From positions 1-12,627 of the forward strand of contig JAITJA010000124.1 of assembly GCA_031279175.1 (NCBI GenBank): DNA of 12,627 bases, in the 5' to 3' direction. This stretch comes from Odoribacteraceae bacterium. Lineage in GTDB: Bacteria > Bacteroidota > Bacteroidia > Bacteroidales > Marinifilaceae. The translations under genes were made by a program, and so were the position numbers. Below, piece after piece: positions 1-7,197 of this stretch; the first letter of the stretch is position 1, and each line of letters starts with the position of its first letter. Under the pieces are notes generated by a model. That model was not told the DNA's origin. It did no database searches and saw nothing but the letters and a program-made list of their open reading frames with translations.

Positions 1-951
1 AACCAGCGAGAATAACGATTGCACGCACGCCTGCGAGATCAAGATTATCCCGGCCCGACGCGCGTCCAATCCCCGCGCGTACTGCAAGTAAATACTCAAC
101 ATGAAAGCGATCGCCGAGGTCGCCGCGTAATTAACCAGCGCCGCCAGCAATGACACGCGGAATACCCGGTTGCCACTCACCAGCCGCGTGTCCAGGACAG
201 GAGACGAGTGACGCCGCTCGTGGAGGACAAAAAGCACGAGTAATACCGCCCCCGTCACGAAGCACGCCACCCCCACCACCGTCGACAGGGTAGAGAAACC
301 GTGAATTACCCCCGCGAGACCCGTCCCGTAGAGGATACTACCCGTCCAGTCGAAGCGTTCACCGCGCGCCTCTACCCACTCTCCCCGGAGAAAGCGCCGT
401 GCCAGCGGGAGTACCAGCAGTCCAACTCCCGCGCTCGAGAAAAAGAGTGCTTTCCACCCCAGGTAATGCGTCAGCATCCCCCCGAGAAAAGGCCCCGCCG
501 CTAACGCCGCGTATACTACCGCCACGTTAATTCCCAGCGCCCAGCCCCTCCGCTCGGGCGGGAACAAGGACGTTAGGATTGCCGTGCTCGTGCCGAACAT
601 CATGGCACTACCCGCGCCAGCCAGGAAACGCGCCACCAGTAACGCACGCGTCGACGGCGCGAGTCCGCAAGCGAACGTGCACGCCGAGAATAGCAATACC
701 CCAAGACAAAAGATTTTCTTCCGTCCCACCATGTCGGCCAGACGCGCGAGAGGTACCTGCAACGTTGCCGTCGAGATCAAGTAAACTGTCGAGATCCACG
801 CCAACGTTACCGCCTTCATCGAGAATGCCTCACCAATCTCCGGCAACGCCAGGTTGAGCGCCGATCCCATGAACGGCACAAGGAATGCCGCCATCCCGAT
901 AACCAGTTGCCCTCCCCGCGCTTCTCGCGTCGTTATTATTTTATCATTCAT
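1..951 (-). CDS. Major facilitator superfamily transporter, DHA2-like drug/H+ antiporter, partial (3' end outside window)
   Basis: Reading down from the ATG at 951 gives 317 codons with no stop, so the gene continues past the left edge. The product is a polytopic inner-membrane protein with many hydrophobic helices. Near the N-terminus, ALNLALPEIGEAF (residues 31-43) resembles the first-helix signature of 14-helix exporters. LARLADMVGRKK (68-79) is MFS motif A in the loop between helices 2 and 3. AAGPFLGG (151-158) followed by LGWKALF is motif C, typical of drug antiporters. Family members of about 450-530 residues export toxic compounds or metabolites in exchange for protons; the substrate here cannot be read from sequence. 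The usual acidic residue in helix 1 of the DHA2 signature is not evident (FMGSALN instead). The start is supported by AGGAAA just upstream and a -7 box 23 bp further up. It is separated from the pilus operon by a hairpin and 334 bp, so I regard it as its own unit. Confidence 0.9.
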   Translation of the reverse strand, partial: MNDKIITTREARGGQLVIGMAAFLVPFMGSALNLALPEIGEAFSMKAVTLAWISTVYLISTATLQVPLARLADMVGRKKIFCLGVLLFSACTFACGLAPSTRALLVARFLAGAGSAMMFGTSTAILTSLFPPERRGWALGINVAVVYAALAAGPFLGGMLTHYLGWKALFFSSAGVGLLVLPLARRFLRGEWVEARGERFDWTGSILYGTGLAGVIHGFSTLSTVVGVACFVTGAVLLVLFVLHERRHSSPVLDTRLVSGNRVFRVSLLAALVNYAATSAIAFMLSIYLQYARGLDARRAGIILISQACVQSLFSLV

Positions 952-974
952 CGTTTCCTGTTTTTCTCTGCCTT

Positions 975-982
975 CAAAGGTA
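975..982 (-). promoter_or_regulatory. Candidate Bacteroidota -7 promoter box for the MFS gene
   Basis: The minus strand reads TACCTTTG, an exact match to the Bacteroides -7 consensus TAnnTTTG, ending 23 bp before the MFS start codon. Transcription would begin near 968. No TTG is visible at the expected -33 spacing of 19-21 bp, so this rests on one box only. Confidence 0.4.
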
Positions 983-1020
983 ATGTTTTGTGTCGACCGC
1001 GCTGCCCGACATTTTTTTCT

Positions 1021-1044
1021 GCCGCGATGCCGCGATGCCGCGAT
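1021..1044. repeat. Three perfect tandem copies of the 8-mer GCCGCGAT
   Basis: GCCGCGAT is repeated three times without mismatch at 1021-1028, 1029-1036 and 1037-1044. On the MFS transcription strand it lies roughly 55-75 bp upstream of the predicted transcription start. Repeats of this length can change copy number by slippage, but three copies is a short array and no function is shown. Confidence 0.85.
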
Positions 1045-1149
1045 GGCAAACGTTTCATGACTTGCACCGGGAACGCGGAGGGGCGGCAGACAAGTTTTAA
1101 AGTGGGGACGAGAAGAAGAGGGATGAACGGCTGTTCAACAGGAACTGGA

Positions 1150-1208
1150 TTCATTTTCCCCGGGCACGTTGGGAACGCCCCACACCTCCGTTCATTCCCC
1201 GGGCACGT
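1150..1208. repeat. Spaced direct repeat TTCATT(TT)CCCCGGGCACGT
   Basis: The plus strand carries TTCATTTTCCCCGGGCACGT at 1150-1169 and TTCATTCCCCGGGCACGT at 1191-1208. They are identical apart from two extra T in the first copy. Both contain the palindrome CCCGGG. They could be binding sites or the trace of a local duplication. Confidence 0.8.
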
Positions 1209-1249
1209 GAATTGGCGACGAGGAGAGGAGGAACCGTGTAGAAACACGT

Positions 1250-1276
1250 CCCCCCTGCCTATACCGGGCAGGGGGG
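1250..1276 (-). terminator. Terminator-like hairpin after the pilus operon
   Basis: A perfect 10-bp stem, CCCCCCTGCC (1250-1259) with GGCAGGGGGG (1267-1276), encloses a 7-nt loop. On the minus strand it starts 9 nt after the stop codon of the 823-residue gene. The sequence after it (ACGTGTTTCT) is only moderately T-rich, so it is not a textbook intrinsic terminator. It may instead end transcription inefficiently or protect the 3' end of the mRNA. Confidence 0.6.
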
Positions 1277-1285
1277 AGGGAATGT

Positions 1286-3757
1286 TTATCTTTTGATCGT
1301 GAAACTCGCGGTTCGGCCCTCGTTCGGGACGGTAACCGGTAAAGCGTCGGCAGGAGTGACAACACTTTCGATGGACATCTTCAAGACGCGTTCATCCTCG
1401 TTCGTGGAGTGAAGCACCACGCCGAAAAGATTGACAGAACCATGAGCACCATTCCCGTCTACGCGGAGATCGTGCTGGTTCGTGAGAACGAAGTCTTTCC
1501 CCTCGATGGCGGTGGCGTCTGGATCGACGGTAAAGTGAATGACGACATCGTCGCCGGTAGTGTTCGTCAAGAGCGCGCCGTCGGAAGCACGGCGGAGGGC
1601 AAGATTAAAAAAGCCGGAGACGACATTATTATTCGACCGTCTGTCACCAAGCGCCGTGGCCACGAGCACGGCAGGCTGGTCGATCATCATTCCCTGGCAT
1701 CCCAGTAGCGCCCCCTCGAATGACACGCGCGCTCCACCGAGGGCGTGAATCTTGTTAAAATTGACGACGACAGTCTTGGGCAACTCGTAGCGCGTGTCAC
1801 CAAGCGTTTTGACGTTAAAAGTGGCGGAGTTTCTCCCGTGCGAGATGACAGCCCGCGGCGGCACGCTCATGTCAAAGTCAAGCGCGTCGGCAGTCCCGTC
1901 ACCATACGTGCCGTCGAGAATAATATCAGTGCCGGTAGTGTTAACGAGCGCCTTCCCGTCGGTTTTGAAGAGGCCGACCTCGTAAACGATGTCTTTTCTA
2001 TCCTCGATACCGTCCTCGACGCGGATAAGCTTGACAATGGCCTGTTGATCCTCGATGACCCCCTTGCCCGACGGCTTGATGAGGTATGCCCTTTCGACGT
2101 CGGAGAGTCTAACCTCGAACTCCTTTACTCCCTCGACACGATCGTTCGCGCGGATAGGGATCTCTATGTCTTGCTTGACCTGGTAGCGGTTTGTTTCTCC
2201 CTTCGCTGGCACGAAAGCGAGCTTGCCGCTAACGGGCACGAAGTGATCCGTCTCGTTGGCGGAGAGAGGACGCGTCTCGTAGCTGACATTCACGGGCAAC
2301 GCGACACCCGCCTTATCGGTAGAAAAGCCGGTGAGGGTGACGGTGAAGAGAGCCGTCGCCAGTCCGTTGACAGGCTTCGTGATCTTCACGTCAGAGACGT
2401 GCAGCCCGTGGCCGAGCTTGACGACGCGACTATCTATGCCATAGAAAAGCAGCTCGCCGGAGGTGGCGATGAGCGTCCCGTCGTACGTTGCCGCCTTTTT
2501 CCCGGAGATGTACCCGTCGGAGAGTTGTTCGCCAAACGGGGAGTAAAAACTAACTCTCCCCTCGGCGCGGGAAAGCAGCGTGACCTCGCCGGCGGGCGAG
2601 AGACGGATGTTGTCGAAATTGCCGTCGATGCTCTTCTCGAAGTCGACTTTCCCGCTTCCTGATAGCTTGAGGAGGGTTCCGCGGGAGATCGTGGCGTCGA
2701 ACGTGGTAACGATACCCTCGCCGGTAGCGGGGTTCGCGCGGAGACAGGAAAGACCACCGACGACTCTCCTGGCGAAGAGACTTGTCCCGTCGTTGCGCAG
2801 CATCATGTAATAGCCGTGCGTGTCATCATTCCCCCCGACGAGGATCGTTCCGTCCCGCGAGACATTCATGTACTCGATGGTCGTCTTTCCTCCCGGCGGC
2901 ACGATGGTTTTCGTGAAGACGATGTCCCCTTCCGGCCGTATCTTATACAATAACCCGCCCTCGACGGGGGAATGTCCGATGACAAGCATCGAACCGTCCA
3001 TCGCGCTGGCGTCAATGCCGGTGCAGGTAAACTCGGGGGCCGGGAGGAGGGTAGTATAATAAGGTTTCCCGCGATTGTCGAGGCGGACGACGCTGGAAGC
3101 AGCATCATTACCATCGGCAGAGAAGGCGGCACAGGCATACTCGACGGTGCTACCAAGTACCTCGAAGCGAATGCAGGCAGAGCCAACGGGAGAGATGTAC
3201 TTGTAGAGGGTTTTCCCGTTGGGGTTGACCTTCATGAGGATGCCGCGTCGCCTCCCGTCGCGCCGTTTCTCGTATCCGGCAAGGAGGAGATCCCCGGAAC
3301 GGATTACCTCACCCTGGAGGAGTGACGCACCCTCCTCGCCGACGTATAGATCGGCAATGACCTGCTCGTCGCGGTCAATAATCATGGCCCGTCCGGCGAG
3401 AAGTGGTCGCGCGGTCGGCTCTTCCTTTTTTCTCCTCGTCTCAACACGCGGGCGGGCCGATTGTCCCGCGACGAGAATCTTTCCCCCTCCAATTCTCTTG
3501 AGTTGATTAATCTCCGTGAAGCCGGTCATGACGCGCGTGAACCTGACCTTCCCATCCCTGTCGAGCCAGGAAAGGAGAATATTCTCCCCCTTCTTCAACG
3601 TGATCGCGACCTCATTGTTGTCGGCGAAGCAAATTTGTTGCATGTTACTTTTTTCCCCGAACTTCTTGTCAAAGACGACGGGCATGGACTGGGCGAGTAA
3701 AAGCCCGTTTGCAAGGAAAAGAAGAGGTAGTGTGAGGATGAAAAATCTTTTTTTCAT
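1286..3757 (-). CDS. Exported protein with N-terminal propeller-like region and three C-terminal Calx-beta-like modules
   Basis: The 823-residue product begins with a clear signal peptide (MKKRFF, a hydrophobic run to about residue 22, LLAQ at 20-23) without a lipobox. Residues about 28-450 contain repeated strands of the type 'hydrophobic-D-x-x-G-x-hydrophobic' (DRDGKVRF at 66-73, NPNGKTLY at 178-185, RPEGDIVF at 274-281, RNDGTSLF at 321-328), as in beta-propellers. From about 455 to the end there appear to be three beta-sandwich modules. The first (455-570) has a good Calx-beta signature: HFVPVSGKLAF (505-515), then VEGVKEFEVRLSD (541-553). The next two share an LxNTTGxD motif at about 605-611 and 730-736. 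The C-terminus is not a recognisable type IX secretion signal, so location (periplasm or outer-membrane surface) is open. The start lies 4 bp after the preceding OmpA-family stop, so the two are probably translationally coupled. I do not recognise a named family for the full length. A role as a structural or adhesive partner of the pilus is inference. Confidence 0.85.
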   Translation of the reverse strand: MKKRFFILTLPLLFLANGLLLAQSMPVVFDKKFGEKSNMQQICFADNNEVAITLKKGENILLSWLDRDGKVRFTRVMTGFTEINQLKRIGGGKILVAGQSARPRVETRRKKEEPTARPLLAGRAMIIDRDEQVIADLYVGEEGASLLQGEVIRSGDLLLAGYEKRRDGRRRGILMKVNPNGKTLYKYISPVGSACIRFEVLGSTVEYACAAFSADGNDAASSVVRLDNRGKPYYTTLLPAPEFTCTGIDASAMDGSMLVIGHSPVEGGLLYKIRPEGDIVFTKTIVPPGGKTTIEYMNVSRDGTILVGGNDDTHGYYMMLRNDGTSLFARRVVGGLSCLRANPATGEGIVTTFDATISRGTLLKLSGSGKVDFEKSIDGNFDNIRLSPAGEVTLLSRAEGRVSFYSPFGEQLSDGYISGKKAATYDGTLIATSGELLFYGIDSRVVKLGHGLHVSDVKITKPVNGLATALFTVTLTGFSTDKAGVALPVNVSYETRPLSANETDHFVPVSGKLAFVPAKGETNRYQVKQDIEIPIRANDRVEGVKEFEVRLSDVERAYLIKPSGKGVIEDQQAIVKLIRVEDGIEDRKDIVYEVGLFKTDGKALVNTTGTDIILDGTYGDGTADALDFDMSVPPRAVISHGRNSATFNVKTLGDTRYELPKTVVVNFNKIHALGGARVSFEGALLGCQGMMIDQPAVLVATALGDRRSNNNVVSGFFNLALRRASDGALLTNTTGDDVVIHFTVDPDATAIEGKDFVLTNQHDLRVDGNGAHGSVNLFGVVLHSTNEDERVLKMSIESVVTPADALPVTVPNEGRTASFTIKR

Positions 3758-3761
3758 GATT

Positions 3762-5555
3762 TTATCTATTTAATTTACTATCGATTTGTTCGAGTATCAG
3801 GTATATCTCCACGCGGCGTGCATCGCGATTGCGCGCGATTGTTTCCGACAAGGTTGTTTCCTGCCGGCGTACCTCGCGCGGGAGTACGATCTTTCCCCTT
3901 CCCTCGACGGAGATGTGGCAAAGTACGTCGTGTTCGCGTAGCCACTCGGCAACGGCGCGGGCGCGCTTGATGGAGAGACTATGGTTGTAATCGTCCTTCC
4001 CCATTTCGTCGGCGTACCCGATGATATGTAGCCCGGCAAGCTCCTTGCCGTACGTTTTAAGGAGATTCCGCAGAACGTGCACCGCCTCGCTGTTGACCCG
4101 CACCTTGTCAAAGTCGAAGTAGACGATGTCAAGCAGCTCTTTCTCGACCTCCTGACCAAGGATGACCTCTTCCGGGGTGGAGTCGCTGTTGAGGAGGGAT
4201 TGCTCCGTGCGATCAAGATCCGGGGCGAGATTTTCTCCCCGCTTCCGGTAGAAAAAGATGTTGTCCTTTTCCTTCTCGTTCCTGTCCGACGCGATGTAGC
4301 CCGAGGATTGGTCGATCGGGTAGATGTTAAAGTCGTTGTAGGAGGTGTTGAGGGGATAAGGGAGATGATAGAGGGAGTTCGGAACGACAGAGGCCGCGGA
4401 AAACCGGGCGCGAAAGAGGTCGTAACCGCCCAACCCGAGGTGACCGTTAGAGGAGAAGAACAATTCGTCTTCAAAGAGCAAAGGAAAGATCTCGTCTCCC
4501 TCGGTGTTGACGGTAGGCCCGAGATTGAGGGGATAGCCCCACTCGCCATCCTCGTCGCGGATGGAGAGATAGAGGTCGAAACCACCGTACCCGCCGGGCA
4601 TGTCCGAGGTAAAGAGGATGGCGTTACCGTTGTCGAAGAAGAACGGATGGGCGTACGAACTCCCCTCTTCTTGCTGGAAGAGCGGGGTAAAGCGAGAGAA
4701 GCGATCCATGGTCTTGCTAACGGAGGAGTAGACGAGGCGCGTCCTCAACGTGAGGTCTCTCCCCTCATCAATACGCACGCGTTCGTTCTTACTATAGATG
4801 ATTTCCGTGGCGACCATCTGCCGCGCGTCCGGGGTGAAGCTTACCGGCCCGCATTGTAGTTCCCTGGGGACATCAGCAAAATGCCTGTTGAGATCTCGCT
4901 GGAGATAATACGCGGGATTATCGAGGAGACGATAGCGCGTGCGGTGAAAAAAGATCTTTCCCGGCGCGTTGAGATTGCTCCTGCTGGCAGCGTGGAAGGG
5001 ACGGCCCTTGAAACTCCCGACCCAGTATTCCGATCTCGTGGTATTGGCCCGCGTGGGGATGACGATGTAATCCGAGGCGATCGTGTCGTATTGCATCGTC
5101 AGCGCGTTGAGAGCGTTCCGGTATCGCTGGTTGCGACTATACGCGTTCTCGTAGGCGTAATGCAGACAAACGGCCTCGGCTTTCTGCCTCTCCCCGAGGA
5201 AGCGTAGCGCGTCGAGGTAGTCGCGGATGTCCGACGCGGAGGGCAGTTCGTTCCCCGCGTCCGTGTAGAGGCCGAAGTAGTGAGCAGCGGAGGCATGATC
5301 CCGCACCATCGCGTAAAGACGGGCAACCTTGAGACAAAGTATCGCTTTCTTTTCCGAGTCGCGTTCCCTCTCCATGACTTTCTTGTACAGGGAGAGTGCC
5401 CCGTTGAAATTCTGCCCGAGGAATCGCCTGTCGGCTCTTCTTTCCGCGGCGCTTTTCTCTCTCGGGATCTCCTCGTCGGGCAGCGCCCTTGCGGTAACGA
5501 GGGTGAGAGTCGCGAGCAGGAAGGCGGCGAGAAGGCGCTTGATGGTGTTCTTCAT
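3762..5555 (-). CDS. TPR-PD40-OmpA family peptidoglycan-binding protein (PorE-like architecture)
   Basis: The 597-residue product has a signal peptide ending near TARA (residue 24) and no lipobox cysteine. Residues about 35-160 are helical and TPR-like (NFNGALSLYKKV at 49-60, later HASAAHYFGLY at 87-97). Residues about 235-437 form WD40-like PD40 blades: FTSDMPGGYGGFDLYLS (315-331), LFFSSNGHLGLGGYDLF (365-381) and IASDRNEKEKDNIFFY (421-436). Residues about 475-588 are an OmpA C-terminal domain, with GYADEMGKDDYNHSLS (513-528) and NRDARRVEIYL (576-586), which supply the Asp and Arg that bind peptidoglycan diaminopimelate in this family. The same order TPR-propeller-OmpA, plus an extra domain and a lipid anchor, is found in the type IX secretion protein PorE. 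Here the lipid anchor is absent. Its place inside a fimbrial operon suggests it ties an outer-membrane assembly to the cell wall; that is inference. Its start follows the DUF3575 stop by 2 bp (TGA-TC-ATG). Confidence 0.92.
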   Translation of the reverse strand: MKNTIKRLLAAFLLATLTLVTARALPDEEIPREKSAAERRADRRFLGQNFNGALSLYKKVMERERDSEKKAILCLKVARLYAMVRDHASAAHYFGLYTDAGNELPSASDIRDYLDALRFLGERQKAEAVCLHYAYENAYSRNQRYRNALNALTMQYDTIASDYIVIPTRANTTRSEYWVGSFKGRPFHAASRSNLNAPGKIFFHRTRYRLLDNPAYYLQRDLNRHFADVPRELQCGPVSFTPDARQMVATEIIYSKNERVRIDEGRDLTLRTRLVYSSVSKTMDRFSRFTPLFQQEEGSSYAHPFFFDNGNAILFTSDMPGGYGGFDLYLSIRDEDGEWGYPLNLGPTVNTEGDEIFPLLFEDELFFSSNGHLGLGGYDLFRARFSAASVVPNSLYHLPYPLNTSYNDFNIYPIDQSSGYIASDRNEKEKDNIFFYRKRGENLAPDLDRTEQSLLNSDSTPEEVILGQEVEKELLDIVYFDFDKVRVNSEAVHVLRNLLKTYGKELAGLHIIGYADEMGKDDYNHSLSIKRARAVAEWLREHDVLCHISVEGRGKIVLPREVRRQETTLSETIARNRDARRVEIYLILEQIDSKLNR

Positions 5556-5557
5556 GA

Positions 5558-6157
5558 TCAGCGGAATAGATTATATATCAGATATACCCCGAACTTCGTT
5601 GGTCCTACCCATGCCTTGGTGGCCTTCTGTTCCAAGGGGAAGCTGGCGTACTCTCCACCAAGCTTGTACTTGTTGTATTGCAAGTGCGCGTATCCTAACC
5701 CGATGTTCACGTCTATCTTGAAACGCGGGGAGAGGTAGAATTTGTATCCCGTGGATACTCCTCCCGAAACACCCCAGCCGGAACGCCGGAAGGAGCGCTC
5801 CAGGTCGTGTTGACGTAGTAGCCCAATGTTGAATTGCCCGTAGAGGGCGTAAGGGCCGACGTAAAAGCCGTCCCATGAGTCATTCGTGTAGTAATAGGAG
5901 GGATTCAGGTGATACCTGTACTCGACGCTCGCCATCATAACGCGAAAGACCTCCTCGTGCTTCTTGAACATGTAGGGCATCCATAACACCTCCCCGTCGA
6001 TCGTCACTTGGCGCGTGATGGTAAATTCAAGCCCGATATTGGGCGATCCCGTCAACCAGAAGGGCACGTTTGTTTTTATCGCTTGTGCGCCGGCATTTCC
6101 CGCCAGAGCGAGCAGGAGGGCACAGGTTACTATTACATGTGTGTAAAATAATTTCAT
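5558..6157 (-). CDS. DUF3575 family outer-membrane beta-barrel protein
   Basis: The 199-residue product has a signal peptide cleaved near NAGA-Q (residues 21-25) and then alternating amphipathic strands rich in Tyr, Phe and Gly. DUF3575-like landmarks are AIKTNVPFW (26-34) with SPNIGLEF (38-45), the central GFYVGPYALYGQFNIG (97-112), GLGYAHLQYNKY (153-164), and a C-terminal WVGPTKFGVYLIYNLF strand that ends in Phe-Arg. This resembles a small outer-membrane barrel. The family is frequent beside fimbrial genes in Bacteroidales, but its biochemical role is unknown to me. I chose the ATG at 6157 because a signal peptide starts there and AAGGAA precedes it. An in-frame ATG at 6211 would add 18 charged residues and overlap the upstream gene. 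It starts 14 bp after the Mfa2-like stop. Confidence 0.88.
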   Translation of the reverse strand: MKLFYTHVIVTCALLLALAGNAGAQAIKTNVPFWLTGSPNIGLEFTITRQVTIDGEVLWMPYMFKKHEEVFRVMMASVEYRYHLNPSYYYTNDSWDGFYVGPYALYGQFNIGLLRQHDLERSFRRSGWGVSGGVSTGYKFYLSPRFKIDVNIGLGYAHLQYNKYKLGGEYASFPLEQKATKAWVGPTKFGVYLIYNLFR

Positions 6158-6171
6158 TTTCCTTGGTTTGT

Positions 6172-7083
6172 TTATATCTCCCTGCCGGAATGGTCGATAT
6201 CTTCGTCCCATCCCGTTAATCCTATCCCTATGATCATGTAGCTGTCTATCTCAAGAATGATCCGCCGCCCGTGCAGCAAGGGTAGCGGACGAACTGTTTT
6301 CGTGTCCATCACCTCCACCGGTATCTCGTTCAAGACGCCGCCGGACGCGTTGAGGAAGCGGATGGTCAGGCGTGTCAATTGATCTGGAATCGAGGGAAAG
6401 TAGTAATGATCTACCTCCCATTCTCCACCGGGTTTTCCTGGCGTCGCGAGCGATTCGTCGAAAATGTAGTCCTGTTCCGTGAACCGGGAGGTAAGCGTAT
6501 CCCGGCTAAAGTATTGTCGTGTCGCAACCCCGTCTGCTTCTAATTGCACGCGCATCACGTCGGGAAGGGAGACGGGAATATTCTTGAATCGGACGGTGAT
6601 CCTCCCGACGTATCTCTCCAACGACGTGGTGTCTACACGTTGCTCGAAACGGTTGCCAATCTCGGGGGTGAGCTTCTGGAAAACGACCTCCGGTGGTAAC
6701 GCGTAGGCGTGGCTGTCGCGTGCGTTGACCGGCTTCATGGAGATAAAGGCTTGGTCCGCGGAGGCAGCCTCCACAATCTGCAGGTCATCCACGTTGGCAT
6801 AGCAATATGCCGTGTATTTCCCGGGCTGGAGCCGAAAGGCAAAGACGCCGGTCTTCGCGCGCGGATCGTCAGATACTCCCGTCGAGCGCGATCTCACCAG
6901 CGCACCGGCCTCGTTGTATACTGCCACGTAACAGCCCTTGACCGCACCGCTCGCTACTTCGGGGACGAAAATCCTGTAGTTCGTCTCGTCCACGAAATAA
7001 TCATACGTGCACGAAACGCACAAGTACGCGACCGCGACGCCTGCCAGGAATACAAAGAGAAGCCTCTTTTTTTTCATGTTCAT
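6172..7083 (-). CDS. FimB/Mfa2-like fimbrial accessory lipoprotein
   Basis: The 303-residue product has a basic N-terminus, a hydrophobic stretch and CVSC with the likely lipidated cysteine at residue 25; the -3 position is Cys rather than Leu, a loose lipobox. It continues with YDYFVDETNYRIFVPE, the kind of N-terminus seen in FimB/Mfa2 proteins. An early module includes GCYVAVYNEAGALV (50-63) and LQPGKYTAYCYAN (85-97). A second module contains RYVGRITVRFKNIP (157-170) and VDHYYFPS (224-231), then LTRLTIRFLN and a hydrophobic C-terminal strand. In Porphyromonas gingivalis, Mfa2 and FimB anchor the pilus to the outer membrane and limit its length; that role is likely here. An alternative ATG lies two codons in (7077). 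The gene is separated from the fimbrillin by 114 bp carrying a long hairpin and opens a run of four tightly packed genes. Confidence 0.85.
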   Translation of the reverse strand: MNMKKKRLLFVFLAGVAVAYLCVSCTYDYFVDETNYRIFVPEVASGAVKGCYVAVYNEAGALVRSRSTGVSDDPRAKTGVFAFRLQPGKYTAYCYANVDDLQIVEAASADQAFISMKPVNARDSHAYALPPEVVFQKLTPEIGNRFEQRVDTTSLERYVGRITVRFKNIPVSLPDVMRVQLEADGVATRQYFSRDTLTSRFTEQDYIFDESLATPGKPGGEWEVDHYYFPSIPDQLTRLTIRFLNASGGVLNEIPVEVMDTKTVRPLPLLHGRRIILEIDSYMIIGIGLTGWDEDIDHSGREI

Positions 7084-7132
7084 GTTTTATATTCTCGTGA
7101 AATAACGCTAAGATTCCCCCCTATTACCTGCC

Positions 7133-7177
7133 GAGAAAGAGGAGACGCGGACTTCATGTCGCGCGTCATCCTCTCTC
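7133..7177 (-). promoter_or_regulatory. Long intercistronic RNA hairpin between fimbrillin and Mfa2-like genes
   Basis: The arms pair over about 18 bp in four blocks: 7133-7135 with 7175-7177, AGAGGA (7138-7143) with TCCTCT (7169-7174), GACGCG (7144-7149) with CGCGTC (7162-7167), and GAC (7150-7152) with GTC (7158-7160), leaving a 5-nt loop and small bulges. On the minus strand it starts 20 nt after the fimbrillin stop codon. No T-run follows, so it is not a classical terminator. It could be a partial terminator or a 3' barrier to exonuclease, either of which would give more fimbrillin than accessory protein from one promoter. Confidence 0.6.
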
Positions 7178-7197
7178 TATGTTGACAGGTCGATGGC

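Larger units (their letters stand above)
952..1285. other. Gene-free region between the pilus operon and the MFS gene
   Basis: These 334 bp hold no convincing gene; the open frames in it lack family features and start and stop inside the region or across neighbours. Contents are a candidate MFS promoter (975-982), three tandem GCCGCGAT units (1021-1044), a small dyad TGAAC-GGCT-GTTCA (1124-1137), a spaced direct repeat (1150-1208) and a terminator-like hairpin (1250-1276) directly after the upstream operon. Confidence 0.7.

Noticed and set aside
907..1296. 129-codon plus-strand frame across the gene-free region
   Set aside because: It runs through the MFS start, the promoter box, the repeats and the terminator hairpin and has no recognisable features.
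1286..1406. Type IX secretion C-terminal signal on the 823-residue protein
   Set aside because: The last residues lack the glycine-rich and lysine-ended CTD pattern I would expect; they read as the end of a Calx-beta-like module.
1745..2662. 305-codon open frame on the plus strand
   Set aside because: It lies wholly antisense to the 823-residue exported protein, has no signal peptide or family motif, and shows the Val/Asp/Arg-rich composition of a mirror frame of G+C-rich coding DNA.
3797..4585. 262-codon open frame on the minus strand in another frame
   Set aside because: Ser/Thr/Arg-rich shifted reading of the OmpA-family gene with no domain of its own; the true frame contains the PD40 and OmpA motifs.
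4077..4859. 260-codon open frame on the plus strand
   Set aside because: Antisense to the TPR-PD40-OmpA gene, whose domains are unmistakable; no motifs and low-complexity charged composition.
6158..6211. 18-residue N-terminal extension of the DUF3575 protein
   Set aside because: It would place charged residues before a good signal peptide and overlap the end of the Mfa2-like gene; the ATG at 6157 has a ribosome-binding sequence.
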